This document shows positions 16,674-24,707 of a DNA stretch of 64,000 bases, piece after piece. The number at the start of each line of letters is the position of its first letter. Within the stretch, counting starts at the first letter, position 1. Made by a program: the position numbers and the translations under genes. This DNA is from Nitrospirae bacterium MYbin3 (GTDB lineage Bacteria; Nitrospirota; Thermodesulfovibrionia; Thermodesulfovibrionales; Dissulfurispiraceae), in NCBI GenBank assembly GCA_002753335.1, contig PEAD01000010.1:23046-87045 (forward strand). The letters are read 5' to 3'. Below the pieces are notes generated by a model, which saw only the letters and a program-made list of their open reading frames with translations, was not told where the DNA came from and made no database searches.

Positions 16674-17729
16674 ATGAAATTGCATGATCTGGGTTTTGAA
16701 AAATGGTTTGAAACGCACGCCTCCGAGTTGCGCCGGGAGGTAAGTGATATAGCTCGCGTATCGGCTGTCGATCGTGGCGCATACCTTATAAGAAACGAAT
16801 CAGGAGAGGTCCCTGCTGAACTAACAGGCAAACTTTCTTACATGATTGAAAGTCCCGTCGACCTGCCGTGTGTCGGAGATTGGGTGGCGATACAATACTA
16901 CGACAACGCCATGGCAGCTGTCATCCATGGGGTGTTTCCACGAAAGACGTTATTGCGGCGCAAAACCGCAGGTGCAAACGTCGAATTCCAAATGATTGCA
17001 GCCAACATTGATGCCGCTTTTATTGTTCAGTCATGCCATTTCGATTTTAACCCCAATCGTCTGGATCGATATTTGGTCATGGCGGCAGGTGGCGGCGTTG
17101 AACCGATAGTAATGCTCACGAAGACGGACTTAATCTCCCAAGACGAGCTGCAGCAGAAAATTGCGGTCATCAACTCGGCCCATAAAACCAGAATCCTTAC
17201 AGTCAGCAACCTTACGGGCAGCGGGCTTGACGAGTTGCAGCAAACACTCTGCCCGGGAAAGACATATTGCCTGCTTGGTTCATCGGGTGTCGGGAAAACA
17301 ACCATCATCAACCGACTTATTGGTCGGGAAGCATTCGACATAAAGCCGGTCAGCGGTACGGGAGAAGGCACCCACACGACTTCGCGCCGGCAGCTTATCG
17401 TTCTCAGCCAAGGGGCTATGCTGATCGATACGCCCGGCATGCGTGAGCTTGCCCTTGTCGGCACTGGCGACGGGCTGAATGCTGGCTTCGAAGATCTTGT
17501 CAGGCTATCGGTAAAATGCCGTTATGCTAATTGTAGCCACGAGCACGAGCCAGGCTGTGCTGTCCGAGCTGCAGTGGAAAGTGGTGAATTGAGTAAAGAT
17601 CGATATTCCAGTTATATGAAGCTCAGGAAAGAGTCGGAGTATTACGAAATGTCATACCTAGACAAACGGAAGAAGGACAAAGCGTTCGGCCGATTCATTA
17701 AATCGTACAAAAAGCAAATGAAAGACTGA
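16674..17729 (+). CDS. rsgA: Ribosome small subunit-dependent GTPase RsgA
   Basis: A 351-residue circularly permuted GTPase that helps late 30S maturation. Order: N-terminal OB-fold; GTPase motifs in permuted order, with LTKTDLI (G4) before the P-loop LLGSSGVGKTTIINRLIG, and then the G3 motif DTPGMRE; and the C-terminal zinc-binding CRYANCSHEHEPGC (C-x4-C-x-H-x5-C). The loop TGEGTHTTSRRQL is the switch I region. Length fits. It stands alone, followed by a hairpin that may end the transcript. Confidence 0.95.
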   Translation: MKLHDLGFEKWFETHASELRREVSDIARVSAVDRGAYLIRNESGEVPAELTGKLSYMIESPVDLPCVGDWVAIQYYDNAMAAVIHGVFPRKTLLRRKTAGANVEFQMIAANIDAAFIVQSCHFDFNPNRLDRYLVMAAGGGVEPIVMLTKTDLISQDELQQKIAVINSAHKTRILTVSNLTGSGLDELQQTLCPGKTYCLLGSSGVGKTTIINRLIGREAFDIKPVSGTGEGTHTTSRRQLIVLSQGAMLIDTPGMRELALVGTGDGLNAGFEDLVRLSVKCRYANCSHEHEPGCAVRAAVESGELSKDRYSSYMKLRKESEYYEMSYLDKRKKDKAFGRFIKSYKKQMKD

Positions 17730-17744
17730 GATGCAAGTACCGCA

Positions 17745-17782
17745 CGTGCTAATACAGCCGACGGCCGCGTCTGATTAGCACG
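17745..17782 (+). terminator. Hairpin after rsgA
   Basis: Nine-base perfect stem CGTGCTAAT (17745-17753) / ATTAGCACG (17774-17782), extended inside by CAG/CTG with one bulged base, with a GC-rich loop containing the CGGCCG palindrome. There is no T-run after it, so it may be a processing signal rather than an intrinsic terminator. Confidence 0.4.
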
Positions 17783-17852
17783 TTATCTCACTTTCCTGTA
17801 GAAGTTATCTTCAACAATAAAAGCCCTCAACTCAAAAACTTTCTTGGTGTGC

Positions 17853-17882
17853 TTGTCAATATTAAAAAGCGAAAGATATAAT
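17853..17882 (+). promoter_or_regulatory. Predicted sigma-70 promoter of leuC-ridA
   Basis: TTGTCA (5/6) at 17853-17858, an 18-base spacer and a perfect TATAAT at 17877-17882, located 33 bases before the leuC start and followed by a GGAGG ribosome-binding site. Good match. Confidence 0.65.
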
Positions 17883-17915
17883 AAAAGCCTTTAAATTGTA
17901 AGCGGAGGTTTTTTT

Positions 17916-19178
17916 ATGATGACTATCACCGAAAAGATACTTGCAGCCCATGCTGGCAAAGATGAAGTAGTTGCTGGAGAGCTTATAAATGCGAAGGTTG
18001 ATCTGGTTCTGGCCAATGACATAACCGCCCCGATCTCTATTACTGAATTCGGCAAGTCCGGCGCAGCAAAAGTATTCGACAAGGACCGCATCGCTCTTAT
18101 TCCTGACCACTTTACACCACAGAAAGATATTAAGGCTGCGGAACAATGCAAAATGCTGAGAGAATTCTCAAAAAAGCACCAACTTAGCCTTTATTTTGAG
18201 GTTGGTAGAATGGGCATAGAACATGCGCTTTTACCTGAGCAGGGAATTGTTGTGCCCGGTGACCTTGTGATAGGAGCAGACAGCCATACCTGCACTTACG
18301 GTGCACTCGGGGCTTTTGCTACTGGAGTTGGTTCGACAGATGTGGCCGCTGCAATGGCTTCAGGGGAATGCTGGTTCAAAGTGCCTGAGTCGATGAAATT
18401 CATTTATTACGGAAAACTGAACAAGTGGGCCAGCGGCAAAGACCTGATACTGCACACAATCGGAGATATAGGTGTTGACGGAGCCCTTTACAGGGCGATG
18501 GAGTTTGAGGGCGAGGCCATAAGCGGTCTTCCGATGTACGGCAGGCTGACAATGTGCAATATGGCTATTGAGGCAGGCGGGAAAAACGGACTAATTGTTC
18601 CTGATACAATTACCGAAGAATATGTTAAAGGAAGAGCCAAGAGGCCTTATAAATTCTACTACTCAGACCCAAAAGCATCTTACGTAGAGGTCAAAGAATA
18701 TGACTGTTCAAAAATTCCCCTGACCGTTTCATGCCCCCATCTGCCTTCAAACACAAAACCGGCGCAGGAACTTTCCGGCGTAACAGTGGATCAGGTGGTC
18801 GTAGGCTCATGCACCAACGGCAGGCTTGAAGATCTGCGCGAGGCGGCTCAGATACTTAAAGGCAGAAAGGTAAATCCTAACGTGAGGATGATAATATTCC
18901 CTGCAACCCAGTTGATTTACAAACAGGCGATGCATGAAGGGTTGATGGACATATTCATTGATGCAGAAGCTGTGGTTTCTACACCAACCTGCGGCCCATG
19001 CCTCGGCGGACATATGGGCATACTAGCAAAGGGCGAACGCGCTATAGCAACCACAAACAGAAACTTCGTCGGAAGGATGGGCCATCCCGAAAGCGAGGTA
19101 TTCCTTTCTAATCCTGCGGTTGCGGCCGCGTCTGCGGTTTTAGGCAGAATAGGCACACCTGAAGAGCTGGGGCTTTAG
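17916..19178 (+). CDS. leuC: 3-isopropylmalate dehydratase large subunit (LeuC/HacA type)
   Basis: A 420-residue aconitase-superfamily large subunit, the size of the LeuC2/HacA branch rather than full aconitase. It should bind a [4Fe-4S] cluster through the Cys in SHTCTYG and the pair in [20 protein letters not shown] and ATGVGSTD are substrate-binding signatures. With a LeuD small subunit it would isomerise 2- and 3-isopropylmalate in leucine synthesis; homoaconitase or methyl-substituted relatives cannot be ruled out by sequence. Two adjacent ATG codons are possible starts, one codon apart. No small-subunit gene is adjacent; ridA follows after one base. Confidence 0.9.
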   Translation: MMTITEKILAAHAGKDEVVAGELINAKVDLVLANDITAPISITEFGKSGAAKVFDKDRIALIPDHFTPQKDIKAAEQCKMLREFSKKHQLSLYFEVGRMGIEHALLPEQGIVVPGDLVIGADSHTCTYGALGAFATGVGSTDVAAAMASGECWFKVPESMKFIYYGKLNKWASGKDLILHTIGDIGVDGALYRAMEFEGEAISGLPMYGRLTMCNMAIEAGGKNGLIVPDTITEEYVKGRAKRPYKFYYSDPKASYVEVKEYDCSKIPLTVSCPHLPSNTKPAQELSGVTVDQVVVGSCTNGRLEDLREAAQILKGRKVNPNVRMIIFPATQLIYKQAMHEGLMDIFIDAEAVVSTPTCGPCLGGHMGILAKGERAIATTNRNFVGRMGHPESEVFLSNPAVAAASAVLGRIGTPEELGL

Positions 19179-19179
19179 C

Positions 19180-19641
19180 ATGACTCCCGAACAAAAACTG
19201 TTTGATTTAGGCATCACACTTCCGGAGCTGCCGAAACCGCTCGGCGCTTATGTGCCATGTGTGCAGTCAGGAAATCTGCTTTTCATAAGCGGCATGCTTC
19301 CATTAAGAGATGGAAAGCTTATGTTTACGGGCAAAGCGGGTGAGGAGGTTTCAGTTGAGGATGCTCAGGCAGGTGCAAAACAGTCCGCCATCAATGCCCT
19401 TGCGGTTGTAAAAGCTCACTGTGGCAGCCTCTCAAAAATCAGAAAATGCATTAAGCTTACCGGGTTTATCGCCTCTACAACAGATTTCATTGATCAACCT
19501 AAGGTCTTAAACGGTGCATCCGAATTTTTATTTAAGGTTCTGGGAGAAAAAGGGCTTCATGCGCGCGCTGCAATAGGAGCGGCTGTGCTTCCTCTAAACG
19601 CAACCGTAGAAATAGATTTTATTTTTGAGATTGAAGATTAA
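19180..19641 (+). CDS. RidA/YjgF-family protein
   Basis: A 153-residue trimeric RidA-superfamily protein. LGAYVPCVQSGNLLFISGMLP, GAKQSAINALAVVKAHCGSLSKI and GLHARAAIGAAVLPLNATVEIDFIFE match the family core. Canonical RidA uses an Arg in the segment near RAAIG to hydrolyse reactive enamines or imines released by PLP enzymes such as threonine dehydratase. This is a longer subfamily with an N-terminal extension (EQKLFDLGITLPELPKP). It is coupled to leuC, which suggests a protective role near branched-chain amino-acid synthesis. Confidence 0.86.
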   Translation: MTPEQKLFDLGITLPELPKPLGAYVPCVQSGNLLFISGMLPLRDGKLMFTGKAGEEVSVEDAQAGAKQSAINALAVVKAHCGSLSKIRKCIKLTGFIASTTDFIDQPKVLNGASEFLFKVLGEKGLHARAAIGAAVLPLNATVEIDFIFEIED

Positions 19642-19664
19642 AAAATTGGAAGATAAGCTTTTAG

Positions 19665-19696
19665 AAAGGGGGCGCCGCAAGCGGCGCCCCCTTTTT
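19665..19696. terminator. Strong bidirectional intrinsic terminator between ridA and cspA
   Basis: A perfect 14-base inverted repeat (AAAGGGGGCGCCGC / GCGGCGCCCCCTTT) around an AA centre, with TTTTT on the plus side and A-run on the minus side. It should stop ridA transcription on the plus strand and cspA transcription on the minus strand, as the two genes converge here. Confidence 0.88.
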
Positions 19697-19699
19697 GGT

Positions 19700-19900
19700 T
19701 TACGCTTTTTGTACGTTTTCTGCCTTAGGACCTTTGGGGCCGTCAGCTATGTCAAACGTTACTGCCTGACCTTCGCTGAGCGACTTGAATCCGCTGCCCT
19801 GAACGGCTGAATAGTGTACGAAGACGTCTCCGCCTTCATCGTTGGTGATGAACCCAAAACCTTTGGACTCATTGAACCACTTCACTTTTCCTTTCGCCAT
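19700..19900 (-). CDS. cspA: Cold-shock protein, CspA family
   Basis: A 66-residue single cold-shock domain. [16 protein letters not shown] contains RNP1, and DVFVHYSAV contains RNP2; the C-terminus [10 protein letters not shown] is standard. It binds single-stranded RNA or DNA and melts mRNA structure. A strong AAGGAGG sits ahead of the ATG. The upstream region holds an intrinsic-terminator-like hairpin on the coding strand, which may be part of its leader. Confidence 0.96.
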   Translation of the reverse strand: MAKGKVKWFNESKGFGFITNDEGGDVFVHYSAVQGSGFKSLSEGQAVTFDIADGPKGPKAENVQKA

Positions 19901-19964
19901 GTTGCTACACCTCCTTACTGTGCTAATGTGCTAAACTGATTTAAAGCTTACGGAGTCATGCCGC

Positions 19965-19996
19965 AAAAAAAACCGCAAAGTTAATGTCTTTGCGGT
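19965..19996 (-). terminator. Intrinsic terminator or attenuator upstream of cspA
   Basis: Read on the minus strand: nine-base perfect stem ACCGCAAAG / CTTTGCGGT with a seven-base loop, followed directly by a run of eight T. It stands about 65 bases upstream of cspA. It could stop antisense read-through from the helicase gene, or act as an attenuator in a long cspA leader. The short distance left for a separate cspA promoter makes the second idea worth testing. Confidence 0.7.
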
Positions 19997-20096
19997 CATT
20001 TACAACAAAAACATCCGAACTTCATTTGGTAGTATTGCAGATAACTTAAAAAAAATCAAGACCGGAAACACACTTTTTACGCAATAATAACAACCG

Positions 20097-20126
20097 TTGC
20101 CTGCACCCCTCTCCTTAAGTTATTAT
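20097..20126 (+). promoter_or_regulatory. Predicted promoter of the bacteriohemerythrin gene, possibly leaderless
   Basis: TTGCCT at 20097-20102 (4/6), an 18-base spacer and TATTAT at 20121-20126 (5/6). The -10 box ends six bases before the ATG at 20133, so transcription would start at or beside the start codon. No Shine-Dalgarno sequence is visible, consistent with a leaderless mRNA. Confidence 0.45.
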
Positions 20127-20132
20127 TAGTCT

Positions 20133-20540
20133 ATGATTAAATGGACCGACGACCTTTTGATAGGAATAGACGCTATAGACGATCAGCACAAAGAGCTCTT
20201 CGAAAGGATTGGCCAATTTTACGACTCGATAGACAAGGGATTGACCGCGCCCCAAGTTAACGAGATAATGGACTATCTTGCTGATTACGCCAACACCCAT
20301 TTCGCAACGGAAGAGGGGTACATGTCGCAATATGATTATCCGGAATACAGACAGCACAAAGAGCTGCACCAAGTGTTTATTTCGGACCTCTATACCATAC
20401 AAAAAAGACTTAGTCAGGACGGCTTTTCAAGCCTGCTCGGGGCTGAATTAGAAGGCTCACTCTATCATTGGCTTGTTGAACACGTATCACAAGTTGATAA
20501 AAAACTCGCCGACTATCTGAAAGACAAAATCAAAAGCTGA
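20133..20540 (+). CDS. Bacteriohemerythrin
   Basis: A 135-residue single hemerythrin domain that binds O2 at a diiron site in the cytosol, for oxygen storage, sensing or delivery. All ligands are visible: H19 (DDQHKELF), H56 and E60 (THFATEE), H75 and H79 (YRQHKELH), and the final His and Asp in VEHVSQVDKKL. The four-helix-bundle length is normal. It is convergent with the helicase gene, ending one base apart, and appears to be transcribed alone. Confidence 0.94.
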   Translation: MIKWTDDLLIGIDAIDDQHKELFERIGQFYDSIDKGLTAPQVNEIMDYLADYANTHFATEEGYMSQYDYPEYRQHKELHQVFISDLYTIQKRLSQDGFSSLLGAELEGSLYHWLVEHVSQVDKKLADYLKDKIKS

Positions 20541-20541
20541 T

Positions 20542-22839
20542 TCAGGCAAATAACGCATTCAAAAAAAACAGTGCGCCTTTTTTGTCGAGCGGAGTATTGG
20601 CCGAACCGCACTGTGAATCTTGAACGCACGAAGGGCAGCCCTCTTCACAGTCGCAATTATTTGCAATCTCAATTGCAGAATTTATCCAGTCTTCAGGCAG
20701 GTCCAAAACTCGCCTTGCCAGTCCTATGCCGCCTTCGCATCCGTCGTAAATAAATATCGCTGGAGTCTTGAATTCAGGATAGAGCGGATAACTCAAGCCT
20801 CCGATATCTCCCTTATCGCAAAGAGAGAACAGCGGCAACGCCGAGATGAGCAGATGTTCCGCCGCATGGATTGTGCCCGAAAAATCAAAGCCTTTGTCCC
20901 TTAGGCTATTTTCGAGCTTTTTGCTTATTATCATCGCAATACCTTCTGTCTCGAAAATATATTCAGGCATCTCGACGCTATATCTTGAAAGCCTCGAACC
21001 ATTATACAGGTTCTTCCTGTCATAACCGACAACCCGATAAGTTATCCTCAGCCTGCCATGATAAAGCCCGATGTCGCGGCTGAGCTGCCTTTCAGAAGCT
21101 TGCGGCGCACCTATTATCTCTATATGCTCATTTGAAAGCGCCTGTGTGTAATAATCAACATCCACCTCCCTGCAGTAAGCAGTCTTTTCTGCAGGGTTTG
21201 AAGCTCGCACTTCATACTGCCTGCCCCTGTGAAGATAAATGGCGCCGGGAAACCCATCCCTGTAGATCCTTTTGCCATCGAGGTCTCCTATGTATTTACC
21301 TGCCTCATCCCTTAGTTTCATAGGCCTGCCGATTGACCGGATGCCAACTTCTGAATGATAAAGTCTCTTGGGTGTAAACCAGCTTCTGCCTGCCTTGCCG
21401 CGTCGCAGCGCACCTTCCCTTTCAAGTTCCTGCACCGCAAATGAAAAGGCATCAGCATCATATGACTTCTCATCATCCTTTAATCCCAATTCTGCAGCCG
21501 CACATATGAGATGTTTTTTCATAATCGCAGTATTTTCGGGATGGCAGATTGCAGCCTCGTGCGGCTTCTCAAAAAATGTCTCTGGATGAGAAACAATATA
21601 ATGGTCAAGAGCATCCTTCAACGCAAGCATAACTATCAAAGAGTCCTGACCCTCCCTGCCTACCCTTCCGGCCCTCTGCCATGTGCTCGAGACCGAACCC
21701 GGATATCCGCAAAGTATGCAGACATCAAGTCCGCCAATATCTACGCCGAGTTCAAGCGCGCTGGTGGAGATGACACCAACAAGCTCGCCGTTGAAAAGCC
21801 TCCGCTCGATATCTCTCCGTTCCTGCGGCAAAAAGCCGGCCCTGTAAGGACTTATTTTATCCCTAAGCAGTGGCGCTCGTTCTATGCTCCAGCGATAGAT
21901 AAGTTCGGTTATCTTTCTTGCCTTTGTGAACAAAATAGTACGCAATCCCGCATTGATGCATTTTACAAAAACCTTTGTAGCCTCAGAATATGTACTGTCT
22001 ATCGGGCTTATGAATACGAAATTGCGCCCCGACTGGGGAGCTCCTGTATTGTTCACCAATTCAAAATTGTGTCCGGTCAAAGACTCCGAAAGCTCTTTGG
22101 GATTGGCTATTGTGGCGGAGCAGGAGATAATCTGAGGATTGCTTCCCCAATGGCTGCATATTCTTTTGAGCCTTCGCAGAACATGGCTGACATGCGAGCC
22201 AAACACGCCCCTGTACGCATGGATCTCATCAACCACGATAAATCTTAGGTTCCTGAAAAACACCTCCCATTTTCGGTGAAACTGGTTGAGCGCAAGATGC
22301 AGCATGTCAGGATTTGTAAATACAATGTTAGGAGGGTTGTCGCGTATTTTCTTTCTTATGTAAGGTGTGGTGTCTCCGTCATAAACCTCCGCAAAATCTA
22401 GGCCGCTTTTATTTTTAATCTGCTGCGGCAAACAGTCGGCAAGCAAATCGTTGATCTTTTTTATCTGATCCTGCTCAAGCCCCTTGAGGGGGAATATATA
22501 GAGCGCCTTTGCATCAGAATCATAGAGCATCGATTCTATAACCGGGATATTGTAAATCAAGCTCTTGCCGCTTGCAGTCGGTGTCATGACCACAAGATTA
22601 TGGCCCTGCCTTATCCTCTCTATGCCTTCGGCCTGATGCGTATAAAACTTTGTGATGCCCCTCTTAGTTAAGGCATCCCTGAGAACAGGCATTATCTGTA
22701 TGTTGGCAAAAGAAGGCTCTGTGGCAGATACAAAACGATTCTCCGTAACTCCAGGGCCTATCGTCCGATCCGTTTTCAAAAAGTCGATGATGGATGCTAT
22801 TTTGTCTTCTTGTTCCATTGGAAGGAAAATGTCTGACAA
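20542..22839 (-). CDS. DEAD/DEAH-box helicase with C-terminal DUF1998 (YprA/Hrq1/MrfA-like)
   Basis: A 765-residue superfamily 2 helicase. Helicase core: TPTASGKSLIYN (motif I), DEIHAYRG (motif II), SCSATIANP (motif III) and the second RecA lobe with STSALELGVDIGGLD and QRAGRVGREGQ (motif VI). The C-terminal region ends in the cysteine cluster CDCEEGCPSCVQDSQC typical of DUF1998, thought to bind zinc. MrfA-type relatives take part in repair of cross-linked or mitomycin-damaged DNA. The first in-frame start is a TTG; an ATG at 22818 is an alternative, and neither has a clear ribosome-binding site. Stands alone. Confidence 0.9.
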   Translation of the reverse strand: MSDIFLPMEQEDKIASIIDFLKTDRTIGPGVTENRFVSATEPSFANIQIMPVLRDALTKRGITKFYTHQAEGIERIRQGHNLVVMTPTASGKSLIYNIPVIESMLYDSDAKALYIFPLKGLEQDQIKKINDLLADCLPQQIKNKSGLDFAEVYDGDTTPYIRKKIRDNPPNIVFTNPDMLHLALNQFHRKWEVFFRNLRFIVVDEIHAYRGVFGSHVSHVLRRLKRICSHWGSNPQIISCSATIANPKELSESLTGHNFELVNNTGAPQSGRNFVFISPIDSTYSEATKVFVKCINAGLRTILFTKARKITELIYRWSIERAPLLRDKISPYRAGFLPQERRDIERRLFNGELVGVISTSALELGVDIGGLDVCILCGYPGSVSSTWQRAGRVGREGQDSLIVMLALKDALDHYIVSHPETFFEKPHEAAICHPENTAIMKKHLICAAAELGLKDDEKSYDADAFSFAVQELEREGALRRGKAGRSWFTPKRLYHSEVGIRSIGRPMKLRDEAGKYIGDLDGKRIYRDGFPGAIYLHRGRQYEVRASNPAEKTAYCREVDVDYYTQALSNEHIEIIGAPQASERQLSRDIGLYHGRLRITYRVVGYDRKNLYNGSRLSRYSVEMPEYIFETEGIAMIISKKLENSLRDKGFDFSGTIHAAEHLLISALPLFSLCDKGDIGGLSYPLYPEFKTPAIFIYDGCEGGIGLARRVLDLPEDWINSAIEIANNCDCEEGCPSCVQDSQCGSANTPLDKKGALFFLNALFA

Positions 22840-22991
22840 AAACCATAACAGCTTTTAAATGTATAGTCAATAACAAAAATAAAATGTCACAATTTGCCTG
22901 TTTGAATACTTCATTAATTTCGATTTTTGTGTTATATTTTGTTGCATATTTTAGTTCTCTTTTCCTTTAAAATTATTGCTAGACAAACCTT

Positions 22992-24707
22992 ATGATTGCA
23001 AAAAAGAATAATTTTATACATAAAAAACTAGAAAAAATTTTAGTTGCAACAGCCACATATAACGAGGCTGCAAACATAAAAGAATTTGTCCAGCGTGTCC
23101 GCAATGTTTTGGGCAATTCACAAGAGATCCTTGTAGTCGATGACAATTCCACGGATGGAACAGGCAATATTGTCCGCGGCCTTATGGTTTCGGACAAACA
23201 TCTGCATATAGTTACTCGCCGCTGTAAAATGGGTATCGGATCCGCCCACAAAATGATGATGCTATACGCTATCTCTAACGAATATGACTATTTGGTCACA
23301 ATGGATGGGGATCTTTCTCACCAACCGGAAGAAATCCCATCATTACTTAAACATGCAGGCAAGAATGTTTTTGTGATCGGTTCGCGCTATATGCCAGGCG
23401 GCAACTCAGATTACACCGGCACAAGGATGGCTCTGTCAAGAATTGGAAATTTCATGGCAAGAATTATGCTGGGAATCCCTTTGAGAGAATTTACAACATC
23501 CTTCCGGGTATTTGACGTCAATCTATTGAAAAGCACACCTATAGAAGATATAAAAAGCAACGGGTACTCATTCTTTGTAGAAATGGTAAGCCTTATGAAA
23601 ATGGTCGGCGCCAGACTAATCGAAGCCCCTATCCATTTCAAAGACAGAAAAAATGACGTCTCGAAAATACCGCAATTTCAGGTATTGGCAAGCCTTTATA
23701 ATCTGATAGTTCTTATGTTTAAGCAGCATTTGATTTTTAGGCCCATTGATTACATCAAATCATACGACAAGAGTTGTCGGTCATGTGGAGAAAAGGCCTT
23801 GCTGCCATTGTGGAGAGACAAGCAAAATCGAAAAGCAGAAAAGCTTACACATAAAAACTATAACTGCTCCAGCATACAGACAGAAGCAGCCCCCCCAGTA
23901 CTGTTCGAGTGCTTCTGCTGCGGGTTAATTCAGATACCCTCATCAAACTGTGGTTCGGTAGACCGCGAAATATATGCCCAAGTCGAAGATGAAACATACT
24001 TATCCAACTTTTCTGTTAAGCTTATGACGTTTAGAAACGCTTTTAGAAAAATAGCTGCCTATCTTCCTAAAAAGGAGCTGAATATTCTTGACATCGGATC
24101 ATATTATGGAGCGTTCCTTGAGGTGGTTAAGGAAGCAGGACATCATGGCTACGGTATTGAACCGTCACACATAGCATCAGCCCACTCTCGAGACATTCTG
24201 AAGCACAAGGTGGCAACCGGTTATTTCCCAGGCAAATTACCATTTCAAAATGTCAGCTTTGATCTTATAACCACGTGGGATGTGCTCGAACACGTAGATG
24301 AGCCGGATAATTTCATTGCAGCTATCAGTGAATTATTGCCAAATGACGGATTGCTGGCAGTCTCATCGATCATCTCAGATTCCTTTATAGCCAAAATACT
24401 GCGAAAACATTGGCATTGGATCCTACCCATGCACCTGACATACTTTAGAAAGCACCAGATATTAGACATGCTTGACCGGCATGGATTCGATGTTCTTGGT
24501 TATCTTCATCACACACACTACGCATCGGTATCATATGCCATGCGTGGAGCGTCCAGGAACATGCATCCTTCGGTGCGAATGCTTGTAAAGCATATCTCAA
24601 AAGTTATTCCAGCTTCACTTGTTATCCCATTTTCTCTAGGAGATGTCCGCATGTTTATATGCAAAAAAAGACCTGTTTCAGTAGTGACTGATTTATTGCC
24701 CGCATGA
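22992..24707 (+). CDS. Fusion of a DPM1-like glycosyltransferase 2 and a SAM methyltransferase
   Basis: A 571-residue two-enzyme protein. Residues about 1-245 are a family 2 glycosyltransferase like dolichyl/polyprenyl-phosphate mannose synthase (VVDDNSTDGTG, MDGDLSHQPEEIP, VIGSRYMPGG). Residues about 255-315 hold a four-cysteine ribbon (SCRSCGEK, CFCCGLIQ). Residues about 350-520 are a class I methyltransferase (LNILDIGSYYGAFLEV, FDLITTWDVLEHVDEPDNF). The ribbon plus methyltransferase resembles zinc-containing sugar methyltransferases. The fusion could make a polyprenyl-linked sugar and methylate it. Its stop overlaps the next start by four bases (ATGA). It opens the glycan locus. Confidence 0.85.
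   Translation: MIAKKNNFIHKKLEKILVATATYNEAANIKEFVQRVRNVLGNSQEILVVDDNSTDGTGNIVRGLMVSDKHLHIVTRRCKMGIGSAHKMMMLYAISNEYDYLVTMDGDLSHQPEEIPSLLKHAGKNVFVIGSRYMPGGNSDYTGTRMALSRIGNFMARIMLGIPLREFTTSFRVFDVNLLKSTPIEDIKSNGYSFFVEMVSLMKMVGARLIEAPIHFKDRKNDVSKIPQFQVLASLYNLIVLMFKQHLIFRPIDYIKSYDKSCRSCGEKALLPLWRDKQNRKAEKLTHKNYNCSSIQTEAAPPVLFECFCCGLIQIPSSNCGSVDREIYAQVEDETYLSNFSVKLMTFRNAFRKIAAYLPKKELNILDIGSYYGAFLEVVKEAGHHGYGIEPSHIASAHSRDILKHKVATGYFPGKLPFQNVSFDLITTWDVLEHVDEPDNFIAAISELLPNDGLLAVSSIISDSFIAKILRKHWHWILPMHLTYFRKHQILDMLDRHGFDVLGYLHHTHYASVSYAMRGASRNMHPSVRMLVKHISKVIPASLVIPFSLGDVRMFICKKRPVSVVTDLLPA

Noticed and set aside
17916..19178. Call of aconitase for the leuC-like gene
   Set aside because: The protein is about 420 residues, far shorter than aconitase (over 600), and lacks the swivelling small-subunit domain.
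21511..22248. 245-codon plus-strand frame inside the helicase gene
   Set aside because: The opposite strand encodes helicase motifs here; the plus-strand product has no family features.
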